Notes: a model not told the origin generated them from the sequence alone. 64,000 nt of DNA from Clostridia bacterium (GCA_900769875.1 CAAGII010000182.1:1-64000); one strand, 5' to 3'; counted from the first letter of the stretch, positions 51,226 through 61,336 are shown. A program made the numbers and translations.

Positions 51226-51252
51226 CCATCACGGAAAAGGAGCCAAGCAGCG

Positions 51253-53274
51253 ATGAAACAAGCGGATCGTATTTATTTCGGCGGTGACTACAACCCCGAA
51301 CAGTGGGACGACGCCACCATTGACGAGGATATGCGGCTGTTCAAACAAGCCGGGATCAACCTTGTCACCCTGCCTGTGTTCGCATGGGCGAAGCTGGAGC
51401 CGGACGAGGGCGTCTACGATTTTGATTGGCTGGATCATATCATTGATAAGGTATGGTCGCACGGCATCCATGTGTGCCTTGCGACCCCCACCACGGCGCA
51501 GCCTGCGTGGCTTTCCACGCGCTATCCGGAGGTGCTGCCCGTGGATCTGCAGGGACGCAAGCGCACGCACGGCATGCGCGTGTTCTTCTGCGTCAACAGC
51601 CTGAAGTACCGTGAGCGGGCAGCCGCCATCGCGGAGGAGTTCGCGAAGCGCTATGCGCATCATCCGGCGCTGGCGATGTGGCATGTGGCCAACGAATACG
51701 GCACCTACTGCTATTGCCAGAACTGTCAGGCAAAGTTCCGCCTCTGGCTGCGCAGGCGCTACGGCACGGTGGAGGAACTGAACCGCCGCTGGCACACCTG
51801 CTTCTGGGGACGGCAGGTTTCCAGCTTTGAAGAGGTGACCGTGCCCAACGAAACCAACGACGATTATCGCTTCAGCCCCACCATCCAGCTGGATTACATG
51901 CGCTTTGTCACCGACTCTACAGCCGAATGCTTCATGAACGAGTACCGCGTGCTCAAGCGCTATAACCCGGATATTCCGGTGCAGACCAACATGTCCGGCT
52001 ACATCAAGAAGCTCGATCAGTTTACCTTCACCAAAAACCTTGACGTGGTTGGCTGGGACAACTACCCCTGGCCTGACGATAAGCCCAGCTTCATCGCCCT
52101 CAAGCATGATATCATGCGCGGCCTCAAGGGCGGACAGAGCTTTGTGCTGACGGAGCAGTCGCCCAATCAGCAGAACTGGCAGCCCTACAATGTGCTCAAG
52201 CGCCCCGGTGAGGTGCGCCGCCTCAGCTATCAGGCGATGGCGCACGGTGCGGACACCTGCATGTTCTTCCAGATGCGCCAGTCCATTGCCGGACAGGAGA
52301 AGTTCCACGGCGCGATTATCAGCCACAGCGGACGCGAGGATACCCGTGTGTACCGCGAAAGCTGTCAGCTGGGCGCCGAGCTTGCCGGGATGGGCGACGC
52401 GTTCCTTCGCGGACGCACGCCCGCAAAGGTCGGTTTGCTCTTTGACTGGAGCAACTGGTGGGCGCTTGAGCTGTGCAGCGGCCCCAATAAGGATCTGGAC
52501 TACCTGCGTTTCGTCGCTTCCTATTATGAGACGCTCTACAAGCGCAACATCGCGGTGGACGTGCTGCCCTTCTCCGCCTCCCTCGATGGCTATGATATGA
52601 TCGTCGCGCCCATGCTGTACATGATGAAAGAGGGTGTGGCGGAGCGTGTCAACGACTTTGTCAGGCGCGGCGGAACCCTTGTGACCACCGTGATGAGCGG
52701 AATTGCCGATGAGAACGACCGCTGCGTCTTTGGCGCGTATCCCGGCCCCCTGCGCGAAGCGGCCGGTCTGTGGGTGGAGGAGACCGACGCGCTGCGCCCG
52801 TGGGAGCACAACGCCGTCCGCTTTGACGCGAAGGCTGGTGTGGCGGGCGATAGCTGCGCATGCGATTTCCTGTGCGACATTCTGCATCCCGATCCGGATA
52901 CCGAGGTGCTGGGCGAATACACGCAGGACTTCTATGCCGGAACGCCCTGCGTCACGCGCCACCGCTATGGCGAAGGTCAGGTGTACTACATCGGCACGAG
53001 GCTTGAGCAGTCCGCGCTGGACGCGCTGATGGCCACGGTTACGGAGGAAAGCGGAATCTATCCGCTTTACCGGACCGACAGCGGCGTGGAGGCGACGCTC
53101 CGCGTATCGGACAAGGGCGAAACGGTGTTCCTCATCAACCACAACAAAGCTGAAGCGGCCGTCAGCCTTGGCGGCGACGAGCTGGTCAGCCTGATGGACG
53201 GCATGTCCATGACAGGGCGCATCGTCCTTGCGGCGGGTGATGTGGTGGTTGCACGCCGCGTCAGAAAAGCGTAA
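51253..53274 (+). CDS. GH42 beta-galactosidase (first copy)
   Basis: 673 residues. GH42 barrel: YFGGDYNPEQWDD at the start, WHVANEYG with acid/base E148, WDNYPW, and LTEQSPNQQNW with nucleophile E301. Cysteines C-x-C...C in CYCQNC form the usual zinc cluster after the acid/base residue. A trimerisation domain and a small C-terminal beta domain follow (EATLRVSDKGETVFLINHNKAEAAVSLGGDELV). The enzyme removes terminal beta-galactose; GH42 enzymes commonly act on galactan or arabinogalactan oligomers. There is no signal peptide. It begins 27 bases after the GH106-like gene, with AAAAGGAG upstream. Confidence 0.92.
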   Translation: MKQADRIYFGGDYNPEQWDDATIDEDMRLFKQAGINLVTLPVFAWAKLEPDEGVYDFDWLDHIIDKVWSHGIHVCLATPTTAQPAWLSTRYPEVLPVDLQGRKRTHGMRVFFCVNSLKYRERAAAIAEEFAKRYAHHPALAMWHVANEYGTYCYCQNCQAKFRLWLRRRYGTVEELNRRWHTCFWGRQVSSFEEVTVPNETNDDYRFSPTIQLDYMRFVTDSTAECFMNEYRVLKRYNPDIPVQTNMSGYIKKLDQFTFTKNLDVVGWDNYPWPDDKPSFIALKHDIMRGLKGGQSFVLTEQSPNQQNWQPYNVLKRPGEVRRLSYQAMAHGADTCMFFQMRQSIAGQEKFHGAIISHSGREDTRVYRESCQLGAELAGMGDAFLRGRTPAKVGLLFDWSNWWALELCSGPNKDLDYLRFVASYYETLYKRNIAVDVLPFSASLDGYDMIVAPMLYMMKEGVAERVNDFVRRGGTLVTTVMSGIADENDRCVFGAYPGPLREAAGLWVEETDALRPWEHNAVRFDAKAGVAGDSCACDFLCDILHPDPDTEVLGEYTQDFYAGTPCVTRHRYGEGQVYYIGTRLEQSALDALMATVTEESGIYPLYRTDSGVEATLRVSDKGETVFLINHNKAEAAVSLGGDELVSLMDGMSMTGRIVLAAGDVVVARRVRKA

Positions 53275-53294
53275 ACGGGAGGGAGGCGGCTGGT

Positions 53295-55352
53295 ATGGCT
53301 GAGGCACTGTTCCCGCAAGTTGGTGGGCTGCTCTACGGCGGCGACTACAACCCGGAGCAATGGCTGGATCGACCGGATATCCTCGAGGAAGACCTCCGCA
53401 TGATGAAGAAGGCGCACATCAACTGCGTCACACTGGGTGTATTTTCATGGACCACCTATGAGCCCGAGATGAACGAATTCCATGTGCAGTGGCTGTTGGA
53501 TATCATGGACAGGCTCTATGCGCAGGGGATTTACACCGTGCTTGCCACGCCCACCGCCGCAAGGCCTGCGTGGCTGGACGAGCGCTGGAAAGAATGCATG
53601 CGCGTAAGCAAAAGCGGCGTGCGCAACCTGCATGGCGTGCGGCATAACCACTGCATCACATCCCCGGCGTTCCGCAGCCGCGCGGAGTGGATCATCCGCC
53701 GCCTTGCGCAGGCTGTGAAGGGGCATCCGGGGCTGATATTGTGGCATATCAACAACGAGCTGGGCGGCGAATGCTACTGCCCCCTGTGCCGTGAACGCTT
53801 CCGCAGCTATCTTCGCATGCGCTACCATGACAGCATGGACGAGCTGAACAGGGCGTGGTGGACAACCTTCTGGAGTCATCGCTACAACCGCTTTGAGCAG
53901 ATCGATCCGCCCATGACGGGCGGCGAGGGCAGCATCATGGGGCTGAACCTCGCGTGGAAGGAATTTACCACATGGAACATGGCGGATTACATCCGCTTTG
54001 AGCGGGAAATCCTTCGCGGCATCACGCCGGAAATCCCTGCGACAACGAATTTCATGAAGCTGTATCCCGGGCTTGACTACCATCAGCTGGCAGGGGAGCT
54101 GGATCTGATCGCGTGGGACTGCTATCCCGCATGGCATAATGATGCGGAAACGCAGATGCAGACGGCGTCTGCCACGGCCTTCGATCACGCCGTGATGCGC
54201 GGCATGGCGCAGGGAAAACCCTACATGCTCATGGAGAGCGTGCCCAGCCTTGTGAACTGGCACCCCTTCAACAAGCTCAAGCGACCCGGCATGAATCTGC
54301 TTTCGAGTCTGCAGGCGATCGCGTGCGGGTCGGACACGGTGCAGTATTTCCAGTGGCGCAAGAGCCGCGGCTCGTATGAGCAGTATCACGGCGCCGTGGT
54401 GGATCATCTGGGGACGGATGACACGCGCGTGTTCCGCGAGGTTGCGCAGACGGGCGAGGCGCTTGAGAAGCTTGCGTGCATTGCGGGCAGCACCGTGCAT
54501 GCGGACGCCGCAGTGCTGTTCTCCTGGCCCAACCGGTGGGCGATTGACAACATGGCCGGGCTCAGTCAGGAGAAGAAGCAGTATGAGGCGGTCTGCCGAA
54601 AGCAGTACGAAAGTCTGCTCCACCTTGGCGTGGAGGCGGACGTTATCAGCCCGCAGACGCCGTTTGAGAAGTACCCGCTTCTGGTCGCGCCCATGCTGTA
54701 CCTGCTTTCTCCCGGCGTGAGCGAACGGCTGAAAACCTATGTGGCGCAGGGAGGCCATCTGGTGCTGACCTATCTGTGCGGCTATGTGGATCAGGACGCG
54801 CTGTGCTATCTTGGCGGCTTCCCCGGCGACGGGCTTAAGGAGCTTGCAGGCGTATGCAGCGAGGAGATCGACACGCTCTATCCCAGCGATCGCAACGCCG
54901 CGCGCTTTGCGGATGGCGAGACGTTTGAGATACGCGATTTCTGCGAGATCCTTCGGGTAACGGACGCGAGGGTCGAAGCCGTGTATACAGGCGATTTCTA
55001 CGCGGAAACGCCCGTTGTGACCTCCCGAGCGTTTGGCAAGGGCACGTGCTGGTATATCGGCGCGAGACTTGAGCAGCGCGGTATGGAGCGCGTTTACGCG
55101 CACTGCCTGCGTGAGGCGGGCGTAGCGTGCGCCGTGATGCCGGAGGGCATTGAGCATCATCGCCGCGAGGACGGGCAAAGCCGCTACGATTTCTATCTGA
55201 ACCACGCGGGGCGCGAGATTCAGCTTGCGCTCGGAGATGAGGGTGACGAGCTGCTTACTTCCGCGCATGTGGCGGGTACGATCAGCCTGCCGCCCTTTGG
55301 AGCATGCGTGGTCAGGACACAGCAAGGCCAGGACAGGAGAGATACAACATGA
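53295..55352 (+). CDS. GH42 beta-galactosidase (second, divergent copy)
   Basis: 685 residues with the same layout: LLYGGDYNPEQWLDRPD, LWHINNELGGECYC with acid/base E155 and following cysteines (CYCPLC), WDCYPAWHND, and LMESVPSLVNW with nucleophile E314. The copies share only the family framework, so they are old paralogues rather than a recent duplication and may differ in linkage or aglycone preference. It lies 20 bases after the first copy, GGGAGG before the ATG. Its stop overlaps the second GH78 start (ATGA). Confidence 0.92.
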   Translation: MAEALFPQVGGLLYGGDYNPEQWLDRPDILEEDLRMMKKAHINCVTLGVFSWTTYEPEMNEFHVQWLLDIMDRLYAQGIYTVLATPTAARPAWLDERWKECMRVSKSGVRNLHGVRHNHCITSPAFRSRAEWIIRRLAQAVKGHPGLILWHINNELGGECYCPLCRERFRSYLRMRYHDSMDELNRAWWTTFWSHRYNRFEQIDPPMTGGEGSIMGLNLAWKEFTTWNMADYIRFEREILRGITPEIPATTNFMKLYPGLDYHQLAGELDLIAWDCYPAWHNDAETQMQTASATAFDHAVMRGMAQGKPYMLMESVPSLVNWHPFNKLKRPGMNLLSSLQAIACGSDTVQYFQWRKSRGSYEQYHGAVVDHLGTDDTRVFREVAQTGEALEKLACIAGSTVHADAAVLFSWPNRWAIDNMAGLSQEKKQYEAVCRKQYESLLHLGVEADVISPQTPFEKYPLLVAPMLYLLSPGVSERLKTYVAQGGHLVLTYLCGYVDQDALCYLGGFPGDGLKELAGVCSEEIDTLYPSDRNAARFADGETFEIRDFCEILRVTDARVEAVYTGDFYAETPVVTSRAFGKGTCWYIGARLEQRGMERVYAHCLREAGVACAVMPEGIEHHRREDGQSRYDFYLNHAGREIQLALGDEGDELLTSAHVAGTISLPPFGACVVRTQQGQDRRDTT

Positions 55353-58117
55353 AGATCAAGCAGCTTTTGATGGACTATCTCAGCTCTCCCGAGGGTGTGG
55401 AGCAGATGCCGCAGTTCAGCTGGCTGGTGGAGGCGGAGGGGCGCTGCCGTGTGCAGACGGCCTACCGCCTGCAGATCTCCACAAGGGACGACTTTGCTTC
55501 CTGCTGCTATGATTCGGGCCGGCACGAGTCGGACGAATCCGCGCATGTGACGGTGGACGGCGTTGCGCTCAGTCCGTGCACACGCTACCATGTGCGGGCG
55601 ATGGTCTGGTCGGGCGAGGAAGCCACGCCGTGGTTTCACGCAAGCTTCCTGACCGGTATGACGGACAGAGCGTGGAAGGCCGGCTTTATCACGGCGGAGC
55701 GCGCCTGCGACTGGGATAATTCCAAGGGCACTTATGTGCGCAAGTCGTTCAGGGTCAGCGGCAGGGTGGAGAGTGCGGTGCTATGCACCACGGCGCTGGG
55801 CCTTTATCACGCATACCTCAACGGCAGCGCGGTCAGCGACGACAAAATGGCGCCGGGCTGGACGAGCTATCACCGTCATCTGTGCTACCAGACCTGTGAC
55901 GTCACGAACCTGATGCGCGAAGGCGAAAACGTGCTGGGCGCGCACCTTGGCGCGGGCTGGTACAAGGGCATGATGGGCTTCATCCACGAGCGCAACACCT
56001 ATGGCGACCGCACCGCATTTCTGGCGCAGCTGACCATCCGCTATGCCGATGGGCGTGAGGAAACCATTGTCACCGACGAAAGCTGGCTGGGCTGCAACTC
56101 GCCCATCACCTTCTCTGAGATCTATGACGGCGAGCGTTATGACGCGCGCCTTGAGCAGCCCGGCTGGTGCTGCCCCGGCTTTGAGACGCCGCTTGGCGAT
56201 CCGCTTCCGGATGAGCCTGTGTTCCACCGCAACCTGATGAAGGAGCCGCATACCGAGGAGAAAAAGAACATCCTCCGTGCACGGGCCGCGGCCTATCAGG
56301 CGGAGGATACGCTCTGGCGGCCCGTCCGCGCGCTCAGGCGTGACCTTTCGGTGCTTACGCCCCAGCCGGGCAGTCATGTGCGCATCGAGCAGGAGCTGCC
56401 TGTTCATCAGGTGCTGACAACGCCGCAGGGCGACTGCGTGCTTGACTTTGGTCAGAACCTGACGGGCTATGTCCGCTTCCGCGTGAACGCGCCGCGCGGC
56501 GCGCTGGTGCACCTTCGCTGCTTTGAAACCCTTGACGCGCAGGGCAACGCCTACTTTGACAATCTCAGGGGCGCGGCGGCGGAGATCCGCTACGTTTGTG
56601 CGGGCGGCGAGGCGGAGCACGACGAGCTGTTTTCCTTTCAGGGCTTCCGCTACTGCAAGGTGGAAGCCTGGCCGGGCGAGGTGCGCGCCGGGCAATTCAC
56701 GGCCTGCGTGATCTGCTCGGAAATGGCGGTAAAGGGCAGCTTCCGCTGCTCGCATCCGCTGGTCAATCAGCTGCAGCACAACATTGAGTGGAGTCTGCGC
56801 GGCAACTTCCTGGATATCCCCACGGACTGTCCGCAGCGCGACGAGCGCATGGGCTGGACGGGCGACGCGCAGATTTTCTGCCGGACGGCCACCTTCCTGC
56901 GGGATACCTGGACGTTCTTTGGCAAGTGGCTCAAGGATGTGGCGTACGATCAGCTGCCGGAGGGCGGCGTGCCGCACATTGTGCCCAATCAACTGGAGCA
57001 TTTCTATATCGCCGACTGGCTGCTGGGGCAGGGCACGCATTCCGCCGCCGCGTGGGCGGATGTGGCGGTGATCAACCCGTGGACGCTTTATCAGGCTTAT
57101 GGCGACAGGCGCATTCTGACGCAGCAGTTTGACAGCATGAAGCGCTGGATTGACTTCATGCGCGACCATGCCGTGAATGATATCTGGAACTACAAGCTCC
57201 AGTTCGGCGACTGGGTGGCGCTGGATGCCGAGGAGGGCAGCTACTACGGCGCGACGCCTAACGATCTGACCTGCACGGCCTACTACGCCTATTCCACCGG
57301 GCTGTTTGTGAAGGCATGCCGCGCGCTTGGCAAAACGGAGCTGGCGGACGAATACGACGCGCTGCGCGACCGCGTGGTGCGCAGGTTCCGCGAGACCTTC
57401 CTTGATGAGCATGGCGTGATGAAGGTGCAGACGCAGACCGCGCATGTCATCGCGCTCTACTTCGACCTGCTGCCGGAGGAGGGCGTTGCCGGTACAGTGG
57501 CGGGGCTCAGACGGCTGATCGCCGAACGTGGCGGGCATCTGGTCACCGGCTTTGTGGGCACGCCGTACATCACACATGCCCTGAGCCGCAACGGCTGCCT
57601 TGGCGATGCTTACGCGCTTCTGCTCAAGGAGGATTTCCCCTCATGGCTCTATCAGGTCAAGGCGGGCGCGACGACCATCTGGGAGCATTGGGACGGGCTC
57701 AAGCCAGACGGTACCATGTGGAGTCCGGATATGAACTCCTTTAACCATTACGCATATGGCGCGATTGGCGAGTGGCTGTACCGCGTGGCCGCAGGCATTG
57801 AGATCGACGAGGAGAATCCCGGCTACAAGCACGCGCTGCTTGCGCCCAAGACCGGCGGCGTATTCGACTGGGTGGACAGCAGCTACGAGAGCGTGTACGG
57901 CGATGTGCGTGTGTACTGGACGCGTCAGGGCGATTGCATCACGCTGGATGTGCAGGTGCCCTTCAATACCACGGCGACAGTCACGCTGGAGGCTGGCGCG
58001 CGTGACGCAACGGGCGATGCTGCGCTTGAGCGCGGCGATGACGGACTGATGCACGCGCATGTCGGTTCTGGCGCATGGCGCTTTATGTATACACTGACAG
58101 ATCAGGTGGCGAGGTAA
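55349..58117 (+). CDS. GH78 alpha-L-rhamnosidase (second copy)
   Basis: 922 residues from ATG 55349, overlapping the GH42 stop by four bases (AGGAGAG upstream). N-terminal fibronectin-like and beta-sandwich domains (QFSWLVEAEGR..QTAYRLQIS; AVLCTTALGLYHAYLNGSAVSDDKMAPGWTSYHR), then the catalytic (alpha/alpha)6 barrel with the canonical DCPQRDERMGWTGDAQ at 493-508, where E499 is the likely general acid. The C-terminal domain has YESVYGDVRVYWTRQGDCITLDVQVPFNTTA. This is the standard GH78 subtype, distinct from the first copy. There is no signal peptide. Confidence 0.93.
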   Translation: MKIKQLLMDYLSSPEGVEQMPQFSWLVEAEGRCRVQTAYRLQISTRDDFASCCYDSGRHESDESAHVTVDGVALSPCTRYHVRAMVWSGEEATPWFHASFLTGMTDRAWKAGFITAERACDWDNSKGTYVRKSFRVSGRVESAVLCTTALGLYHAYLNGSAVSDDKMAPGWTSYHRHLCYQTCDVTNLMREGENVLGAHLGAGWYKGMMGFIHERNTYGDRTAFLAQLTIRYADGREETIVTDESWLGCNSPITFSEIYDGERYDARLEQPGWCCPGFETPLGDPLPDEPVFHRNLMKEPHTEEKKNILRARAAAYQAEDTLWRPVRALRRDLSVLTPQPGSHVRIEQELPVHQVLTTPQGDCVLDFGQNLTGYVRFRVNAPRGALVHLRCFETLDAQGNAYFDNLRGAAAEIRYVCAGGEAEHDELFSFQGFRYCKVEAWPGEVRAGQFTACVICSEMAVKGSFRCSHPLVNQLQHNIEWSLRGNFLDIPTDCPQRDERMGWTGDAQIFCRTATFLRDTWTFFGKWLKDVAYDQLPEGGVPHIVPNQLEHFYIADWLLGQGTHSAAAWADVAVINPWTLYQAYGDRRILTQQFDSMKRWIDFMRDHAVNDIWNYKLQFGDWVALDAEEGSYYGATPNDLTCTAYYAYSTGLFVKACRALGKTELADEYDALRDRVVRRFRETFLDEHGVMKVQTQTAHVIALYFDLLPEEGVAGTVAGLRRLIAERGGHLVTGFVGTPYITHALSRNGCLGDAYALLLKEDFPSWLYQVKAGATTIWEHWDGLKPDGTMWSPDMNSFNHYAYGAIGEWLYRVAAGIEIDEENPGYKHALLAPKTGGVFDWVDSSYESVYGDVRVYWTRQGDCITLDVQVPFNTTATVTLEAGARDATGDAALERGDDGLMHAHVGSGAWRFMYTLTDQVAR

Positions 58118-58162
58118 AAGCCACCATCAACGATGAGCGAACTACATGAAGGAGGATGAATC

Positions 58163-59569
58163 ATGGATACCATCAAAATCGGCTTTGCACCCACCCGCCG
58201 TAGCATTTTCAGCGCGCCTGACGCGGTCAAGTACGCCGGGCTGACCCGCGAAAAGCTGCGTGAGCTGCATGTCGAATTTGTGGATATCGACGATATCAAC
58301 AAGGAAGGCCTGCTCTACGATGACGCAGATCTTCCGGCGATCATCAGCAAGTTCCGCAGCGCGGGTGTGGACGGTCTCTTCCTGCCGCACTGTAATTTCG
58401 GCACGGAGTACGTCTGCGCGCGCCTTGCAAAGGCGCTGAATGTGCCTGTACTTCTGTGGGGCCCCCGCGACGAGCGCCCGGATGAGCACGGTATCCGCCT
58501 GCGCGACAGCCAGTGCGGTCTGTTTGCCACGGGCAAGGTGCTGCGCCGTTTCAAGGTGCCCTTCACCTACCTGACCAACTGCCGCCTGAGCGATCCGGAG
58601 TTCGCATACGGAATCCGCAATTTCCAGGCCATCTGCAATGTGGTGAAGGTGTTCCGTCATACGCGTATTCTGCAGATTGGCCCTCGTCCCTTCGACTTCT
58701 GGTCGACCATGTGCAACGAGGGCGAGCTGCTGGAGAAATTTGGCATCCAGCTTTCTCCCATCCCGCTGCCTGAGCTGACCGCGGAGATGAAGCGCGTTAA
58801 GGCGGAGGGCACTGCGGTAAGCGAGGTGGTCAGCTACTGCTGCGGCTGCATGAACATCGCCGTGAAGCCCGAGGAGCTCCAGAATGTAGCAGCGCTCAAG
58901 GTGGCCATGAAGAACCTCGCCGCCCAATATGGCTGCAACGCCATTGCCATCCAGTGCTGGAACGCGCTCCAGTCCGAGATCGGCATCATGCCCTGCGCCG
59001 CCAATTCGCTCCTGAACGAGGAGGGCATTCCGGTGGTGTGCGAGACCGACATCCATGGCGCGATCACCGCGCTCATGGCGGAAGCCGCCGGCATGGGTGA
59101 AACCCGCACCTTCTTTGCCGACTGGACGGTGCGCCACCCTGACAACGAGAACGGCGAGCTTTTGCAGCACTGCGGGCCGTGGCCGATTTCGGTCGCCAGG
59201 GAAAAGCCCACCATTGGCTATCCTCTTGCGTTTGACCATCCCGGCGCTGTGGAAGCGGAGGCAAAGCAGGGCGACATGACCCTGTGCCGCTTTGACGGTG
59301 ATGACGGCGAATACTCGCTGCTGCTTGGCCACGCGAAGGGTGTGGATGGCCCCTACACCAAGGGCACCTATGTGTGGGTAGAGGTGGCTGATCTCAAGCG
59401 CCTTGAAAACAAGGTGGTCTGCGGGCCGTACATTCATCACTGTGTGGGCATCCACAAGGACGTGGTGCCGGTGCTTTACGAAGCCTGCAAGTACATCGGC
59501 GTGAAGCCCGACCTCTACGATCCCATTGAGGATGAGGTGCAGGCCGCCATCTACGATCCGAAGAAGTGA
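58163..59569 (+). CDS. L-fucose/L-arabinose isomerase-like ketol isomerase
   Basis: 468 residues. FucI/AraA superfamily text: KIGFAPTRRSIFSAPDAV, VDGLFLPHCNFGTEYVCARLAKALNVPVLLWGPRDE, CNAIAIQCWNALQSEIGIMPCAANSLLNEEGIPVVCETDIHGAITALM, which carries the acidic metal ligands, and a C-terminal NKVVCGPYIHHCVGIHKDVV. It would convert a liberated aldose (L-fucose, L-rhamnose, L-arabinose or another) to its ketose. It is shorter than E. coli FucI (591) and belongs to the FucI-related 450-500 residue group with poorly known substrates. AAGGAGG precedes the ATG. It starts the sugar catabolism part of the operon. Confidence 0.82.
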   Translation: MDTIKIGFAPTRRSIFSAPDAVKYAGLTREKLRELHVEFVDIDDINKEGLLYDDADLPAIISKFRSAGVDGLFLPHCNFGTEYVCARLAKALNVPVLLWGPRDERPDEHGIRLRDSQCGLFATGKVLRRFKVPFTYLTNCRLSDPEFAYGIRNFQAICNVVKVFRHTRILQIGPRPFDFWSTMCNEGELLEKFGIQLSPIPLPELTAEMKRVKAEGTAVSEVVSYCCGCMNIAVKPEELQNVAALKVAMKNLAAQYGCNAIAIQCWNALQSEIGIMPCAANSLLNEEGIPVVCETDIHGAITALMAEAAGMGETRTFFADWTVRHPDNENGELLQHCGPWPISVAREKPTIGYPLAFDHPGAVEAEAKQGDMTLCRFDGDDGEYSLLLGHAKGVDGPYTKGTYVWVEVADLKRLENKVVCGPYIHHCVGIHKDVVPVLYEACKYIGVKPDLYDPIEDEVQAAIYDPKK

Positions 59570-59577
59570 GGTGCGCC

Positions 59578-60408
59578 ATGGAAAGCTTGACGGCAAAAGC
59601 CTATCGCCTTCGCCAGCATGTGGTGGATATCGTGATGGCGGGCAAGGGCGGACATATCGGTGGAGACATGAGCGTCATCGACATTCTTGTCACCCTCTAT
59701 TTCGACCAGATGAACATTTCGCCTGAAAACCGGAATGACCCGAATCGCGATCTGTTTGTGCTCAGCAAGGGTCATTCGGTGGAGGCGCTCTACGCGGTGC
59801 TTGCGGAGAAGGGCTTCTTCCCCTATGAGGAAGTGCTTGCGCAGTTCTCGCGGTATGGATCGAAGTATATCGGTCATCCCAACAACAAGCTGCCCGGGAT
59901 TGAGATGAACTCCGGCTCGCTTGGTCACGGCCTGCCGGTGGCGATTGGCATGGCGCTGGCTTCCCGGATGGATCAGCGCACCAACCGTGTCTACACCGTC
60001 ATGGGTGACGGCGAGCTGGCGGAGGGCTCCGTATGGGAGGGCGCGATGGCGGCGGGCCATTACAGACTGGATAACCTGTGCGCCGTCATCGACCGCAACC
60101 GCCTGCAGATTTCCGGCTCCACCGAGACGGTCATGGCGCATGACGATCAGTGCGCGCGCTGGGCGAGCTTCGGCTGGCACACCATTCAGGTGGATGGCAA
60201 CAGCATCCCCGCGCTGCACGACGCCTTTGAGGAGGCAAAGGCCACGCGCGGAAAGCCCACGGTCATCATCGCCTGCACCACCAAGGGCTGCGGCTCGAAG
60301 GTGATGGAGAACAAGGCCAACTGGCATCACAAGGTACCGACGCAGGAGGAATACGCGCAGATCATGGCGGATCTGAAGGCGCGAGAGGAGGCGGCGGCGC
60401 ATGAATAA
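59578..60408 (+). CDS. Transketolase N-terminal subunit
   Basis: 276 residues from ATG 59578 (GAGG seven bases before; a GTG at 59566 is also possible). Thiamine diphosphate-binding half: GKGGHIGGDMSVIDILVTLYF, FVLSKGHSVEALYAVL, GSLGHGLPVAIGMAL, and the TPP motif GDGELAEGSVWE...DNLCAVIDRNRLQ. It needs the next gene product for the pyrimidine-binding half. Split transketolases occur in many anaerobes for pentose phosphate use, and also as AptA/AptB, the D-apulose-4-phosphate transketolase. Genomic context here (isomerase, FGGY kinase, DUF5060 protein) makes the second possibility worth weighing. Confidence 0.92.
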   Translation: MESLTAKAYRLRQHVVDIVMAGKGGHIGGDMSVIDILVTLYFDQMNISPENRNDPNRDLFVLSKGHSVEALYAVLAEKGFFPYEEVLAQFSRYGSKYIGHPNNKLPGIEMNSGSLGHGLPVAIGMALASRMDQRTNRVYTVMGDGELAEGSVWEGAMAAGHYRLDNLCAVIDRNRLQISGSTETVMAHDDQCARWASFGWHTIQVDGNSIPALHDAFEEAKATRGKPTVIIACTTKGCGSKVMENKANWHHKVPTQEEYAQIMADLKAREEAAAHE

Positions 60409-61336
60409 GATTCCGAACCGGCAGGCCATCTGCGATGTGCTGATGCAGAAGGCCGCGACTGACCGCGATATCGTGGTGTTGTGCAGCGACTCGCGCGGCA
60501 GCGCTTCCCTGACGCCCTTTGCCGATGCGTTCCCGGCGCAGTTTGTCGAGGTCGGCATTGCGGAGCAGAACCTTGTCAGCATTGCCGCCGGGCTTGCCAA
60601 GTGTGGCAAGAAGTCCTTCGCCGCCTCGCCCGCATGCTTTCTTTCCACGCGCAGCTATGAGCAGTGCAAGGTGGATGTGGCCTATTCGGGCACCAATGTG
60701 AAGCTCATCGGCATCAGCGGCGGCGTAAGCTACGGCGCGCTCGGCATGAGCCATCATTCCGCGCAGGATATCGCCGCCATGTCCGCCATTCCTGGAATGC
60801 GCGTGTACCTGCCGAGCGACCGGCATCAGACGGCAAAGCTCATCGAAAGCCTCCTGCAGGACAGTAAGCCTGCCTATATCCGTGTGGGACGAAATCCCGT
60901 GGAGGATATTTACTCAGAGGAGAGTACACCCTTTGAGCTTGATTGCGCGACCGTGCTTCGCGAGGGCGGCGACGTGGCGATCATCGCGTGCGGCGAGATG
61001 GTGCGCCCCGCCATGCTCGCGTCCGACATCCTTGCGGCAGAGGGAATCGCATCGACTGTGCTGGACATGTACTGTGTCAAGCCGCTCGATCAGGCGGCGG
61101 TCATCCGCGCGGCCGAAAAGGCAAGGCTTGTGGTCACGGTGGAGGAGCATGCGCCCTTTGGCGGTCTGGGCTCGATGGTCGCGCAGGTAGTGGGCGCGCA
61201 TTGTCCGCGCCGTGTCATCAATCTCTCGCTGCCGGACAGCCCGGTGGTCACCGGCACCTCGCAGGAGGTCTTTGATACCTACGGCCTGAACGCGGAGGGC
61301 ATTGCCGATACCGTGCGCAGGCAGCTGGCGCTGTGA
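60401..61336 (+). CDS. Transketolase C-terminal subunit
   Basis: 311 residues, overlapping the N-terminal subunit by eight bases. Pyrimidine-binding domain: FVEVGIAEQNLVSIAAGLAKCGKKSFAASPACFL, with the catalytic Glu in GIAEQ, then MRVYLPSDRHQTAKLIESL and the C-terminal transketolase domain (GGDVAIIACGEMVRPAMLASDIL, DMYCVKPLD, VVTVEEHAPFGGLGS). It completes the heteromeric enzyme that transfers a two-carbon ketol unit between sugar phosphates. Confidence 0.92.
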   Translation: MNKIPNRQAICDVLMQKAATDRDIVVLCSDSRGSASLTPFADAFPAQFVEVGIAEQNLVSIAAGLAKCGKKSFAASPACFLSTRSYEQCKVDVAYSGTNVKLIGISGGVSYGALGMSHHSAQDIAAMSAIPGMRVYLPSDRHQTAKLIESLLQDSKPAYIRVGRNPVEDIYSEESTPFELDCATVLREGGDVAIIACGEMVRPAMLASDILAAEGIASTVLDMYCVKPLDQAAVIRAAEKARLVVTVEEHAPFGGLGSMVAQVVGAHCPRRVINLSLPDSPVVTGTSQEVFDTYGLNAEGIADTVRRQLAL

